DNA of 64,000 nt from Mesorhizobium ventifaucium (GTDB lineage: Bacteria > Pseudomonadota > Alphaproteobacteria > Rhizobiales > Rhizobiaceae): NCBI RefSeq assembly GCF_935822925.1, contig NZ_CAKXZS010000023.1, positions 310,001-374,000 on the forward strand, given 5' to 3'. Position 1 is the first letter of the stretch, and every line of letters starts with the position of its first letter. A program made the position numbers and the translations under genes. The notes beneath the pieces were generated by a model. That model was given only the letters and a program-made list of their open reading frames with translations. It did not search any database and was not told the DNA's origin. Shown here piece after piece: positions 61,843 through 64,000 of this stretch.

Positions 61843-62523
61843 TCAGTTCGCTTTCTCCAACTCGCCCCGCGCCTTGGCCGCCGCAACCTGGCGAATGGCG
61901 TCGGTTAGCGTGTCAACGTCTTGCGCGCCCATCACCGCATATTTGGCCTCAAGCAGGAAGCACGGCACCCCGGTGATGCCCATGCGCGAAGCGGTGGCGA
62001 TTTCGGCGCGCACCGCCTCGACATCGGCGTCCGTCGGCAAAAGCGTCTCGACGACGGACGCATCCATGCCGACCTCGCGGGCGGCGTCGATCAGGACGAC
62101 ATGGTCGCCGAGATTGGCGCCTTCCTCGAAATTCAACTGGAACAGACGTCGCACCAGCCGGTTCTGCATGACCTCGCCGGCGGCACCAGCCCAGCGGATG
62201 ACGCGGTGCGCGTCCAGCGTGTTGGGCGCAACCTTGATGGCAGCGAAGGCGAAGTTGATTCCCTCGGCTTCGCCCAATGGCTCGATGCGGGCGTGGATCT
62301 CGCGGATGCGTTCGTCGCTGCCGAACTTGGCCATCATGTATTCGCGGCGATCCTTGCCATCGGGCGGGATGGTCGGGTCGAGCTGGAATGGCCGCCAGCG
62401 AATATGCACTTCGACCTCGTTTGCCGCGGCAATCGCCTTGTCGAGCCGCTTCTGGCCGATGAAGCACCAAGGGCAGACGACGTCGGAGACCACATCGACG
62501 GTAATCGACTTCTCGTCGCTCAT
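61843..62523 (-). CDS. DsbA-family oxidoreductase (FrnE-like)
   Basis: A 226-aa thioredoxin-fold protein without a signal peptide. The redox site is DVVCPWCFIGQKRLDKAI (CPWC), the helical insertion has FGSDERIREIHARIEPLG, and the cis-proline loop is GITGVPCFLLEAKYAVMGAQ. The cytosolic FrnE group acts as a disulfide isomerase or in polyketide and stress roles; the actual substrate is unknown. AGGAGA precedes ATG 62523. It follows the binding-protein gene after 23 bases. Confidence 0.88.
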   Translation of the reverse strand: MSDEKSITVDVVSDVVCPWCFIGQKRLDKAIAAANEVEVHIRWRPFQLDPTIPPDGKDRREYMMAKFGSDERIREIHARIEPLGEAEGINFAFAAIKVAPNTLDAHRVIRWAGAAGEVMQNRLVRRLFQLNFEEGANLGDHVVLIDAAREVGMDASVVETLLPTDADVEAVRAEIATASRMGITGVPCFLLEAKYAVMGAQDVDTLTDAIRQVAAAKARGELEKAN

Positions 62524-62546
62524 CTTGATCTCCTGTTCCGAAGAGG

Positions 62547-64000
62547 TCACTTCGGCTTGCGCCACCATGTCGGCAGTCGATAACCGGAAATGGGGGTCTT
62601 TCGCGGATGTTCCAGATAGCTCCAGTAGGCGAGCCATTGCTGCGTATTGTGCTGCATCGGAACCATGTAGTGGCCGGAGATCAACAACCTGTCGAGGACC
62701 CGGACGGCGGCAACATAATCTTCGCGGCTGCGGGCGTCGACCATCGCCTCAAGTGCTGCATCTATCGCCGGATCGGCGACGCCGGGAAGGTTGAACGACC
62801 CTTCGGCATTGGCGGCAGCCGATCCCCAGCGCCCGAACTGCTCGATGCCGGGCGACAGCGAGTTCTCGAAGCCGCTGGTGCCGATCAGCACCTCGAAATT
62901 GAAACGTTGCTTACGCGACTGGATCTGGTCGCCATCAAGGCTGCGGATGGTGACATCGATGCCGATCTTCGCAAGCGTGCGCTGGTAGATGGCGGCAAGG
63001 CGCTCCTCGTTCTGGGAGGCGGTCAGGATCTCGAAGCCGAAGGATTTCCCCCCGGGATCGAGCATCACTCCATCCTGCAAGGCATAGCCCGCGCCCTTGA
63101 ATATGTCGAAGGCAGCTTTCATCACCTTGCGGTTCTGGCCCGAGCCGTCGGTGACGGGTGGCCGCCAGCTGCCGTCCATGACATCGGCTGGCACACGGCC
63201 CGGGTAGGGTACCAGGAGCGCCTTTTCCCTGTCGTTGGCCGGGTGGCCGAGTGCCGACAGCTCGGAATTCTGCCAATAGCTCATGGTGCGCATGTACTTG
63301 CCGCCAAACAGGTTCTTGTTGGCCCATTCGAAGTCGTAGAGCATGCCGAGCGCGCGTCGAACCTCCGGATTGGAGAACTTCTGCAGCCGTGTGTTGAACA
63401 GGAACCCCGTCACCACTGGCGGGATGCCGGTGTCGAACGTTTCGGCGATCACGTCGCCCTTGTGGAAGGCCGGGAAGTCGAGATCGCGCTCGCGCTTGAC
63501 CGGATCGCTGTCGTCAGCGATAGCGCAGATGCCTTTCTTGAAAGCTTCCAGCTTGGCGTTGGCATTGAGGAAATATTCGATGGTGATCTGATCGTAATTG
63601 TCGAAACCGCGCTTGGCGGGGATGTCCTTGCCCCAATAATTTGGGTTGCGCTTGAACACGATACGCTGGCCGGGCGCCACGTGCGCCACGGTGTAGGGGC
63701 CGCTGCCGATCAAAGGTTTCAGCGTGGTCCTGTCGAAGGTCTCCTTGTCGAAAGCGTGCTTCGGCACGATTGGCGTCATCGCGATAACCAACGGAGTCTC
63801 GCGGTTAGCCTTGTCGTTGAATGTAAAACGCACGCTGCGGTCGCCGATTTTTTCCAGTTTGGCGACCATGCTCATACGGGCGCTGTAGGGTGGTCGGCCT
63901 TTCTCCGTAAAGACGTCGTAGGTGAACAGCACGTCTTCCGCCGTCACCGGTTGGCCATCAGACCATTTGGCCCTCGGATCGAGGTGGAATTCGATGCTCT
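62547..64000 (-). CDS. Peptide-type ABC substrate-binding protein (YejA-like), 5' part beyond the window
   Basis: A family-5 binding protein of which 484 codons are in the window; the N-terminus and signal are beyond base 64000. Blocks are FHLDPRAKWSDGQPVTAEDV, VIAMTPIVPKHAFDKETF, PLIGSGPYTVAHVAPGQRIV, VTGFLFNTRLQKFSNPEVRR and the C-terminal WLAYWSYLEHPRKTPISGYR. This pattern, with the long tail, fits YejA-like proteins that bind microcin C-type and other peptides. The permeases and ATPase are not in the window, so they may lie to the right or elsewhere. Confidence 0.85.
   Translation of the reverse strand, partial: SIEFHLDPRAKWSDGQPVTAEDVLFTYDVFTEKGRPPYSARMSMVAKLEKIGDRSVRFTFNDKANRETPLVIAMTPIVPKHAFDKETFDRTTLKPLIGSGPYTVAHVAPGQRIVFKRNPNYWGKDIPAKRGFDNYDQITIEYFLNANAKLEAFKKGICAIADDSDPVKRERDLDFPAFHKGDVIAETFDTGIPPVVTGFLFNTRLQKFSNPEVRRALGMLYDFEWANKNLFGGKYMRTMSYWQNSELSALGHPANDREKALLVPYPGRVPADVMDGSWRPPVTDGSGQNRKVMKAAFDIFKGAGYALQDGVMLDPGGKSFGFEILTASQNEERLAAIYQRTLAKIGIDVTIRSLDGDQIQSRKQRFNFEVLIGTSGFENSLSPGIEQFGRWGSAAANAEGSFNLPGVADPAIDAALEAMVDARSREDYVAAVRVLDRLLISGHYMVPMQHNTQQWLAYWSYLEHPRKTPISGYRLPTWWRKPK

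Overview
The window looks like a chromosomal segment of a Mesorhizobium-type alphaproteobacterium (Rhizobiales). I infer this from the uniformly high GC, the density of ABC importers for peptides, amino acids and sugars, a tartrate dehydrogenase of rhizobial type, a BacA/SbmA-like fused exporter, a YejA-like binding protein and a GcrA-like zinc protein. No phage, plasmid or CRISPR module is visible. The only RNA gene I can support is a tRNA-Val(CAC).

Layout. 1-2021 (minus): a tartrate dehydrogenase gene that runs off the left edge and has a stop at codon 4, and an FAD oxidoreductase. 2324-15852 (plus): a long catabolic run with two possible leader ORFs, a dipeptide-type ABC importer (fused ATPase, Tat-exported binding protein, two permeases), two more FAD amine oxidases, a frameshifted NADH dehydrogenase, a two-domain GNAT, a zinc-type D-serine-dehydratase-like PLP enzyme and an aldehyde dehydrogenase. 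16031-17990 (minus): an O-acyltransferase coupled to a broken chimeric gene. 18193-18265: a 73-bp MITE-like palindrome with a 4-bp target duplication. 18537-22372: a four-carbon acid-sugar operon (TIM-barrel protein, PdxA2, DUF1537 kinase) with a divergent LysR regulator. 22555-31517: HAD phosphatase/dehalogenase, NTF2-like exported protein, DusA, retropepsin-like protease, DUF1289 protein, CobT, berberine-bridge-type flavoenzyme and a sensor kinase. 31593-39473: DNA-repair and detoxification genes, an Lrp regulator, and a polar amino-acid ABC importer. 39708-42496: a molybdenum-cofactor block (mobB, a deleted mobA, an EamA transporter, moaA). 42694-47783: DUF971, a decayed flavin-oxidase gene, a MarR/hydrolase pair with a clear double operator, and an L,D-transpeptidase. 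47912-52368: a complete sugar ABC importer. 52369-55503: a gene-poor stretch with a decayed exported protein, a small zinc protein and an unrecognised 330-aa protein, ending at tRNA-Val. 55629-64000: gph, rpiA, DUF2059, gor, the BacA/BclA-like exporter, a DsbA-like protein and a YejA-like binding protein cut by the right edge.

The strongest theme besides the transport and catabolism cassettes is gene decay. Eight genes are broken: one by a nonsense codon, one by a large internal deletion (mobA), and several by what look like single-base losses. All six single-base frameshifts I could place fit the loss of one base, often from a run of identical bases, so undercalled homopolymers must be excluded before they are read as real pseudogenes. 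The mobA deletion, the chimeric gene, the MITE, the 25-bp duplication and the TetR and SDR relics cannot be explained that way.
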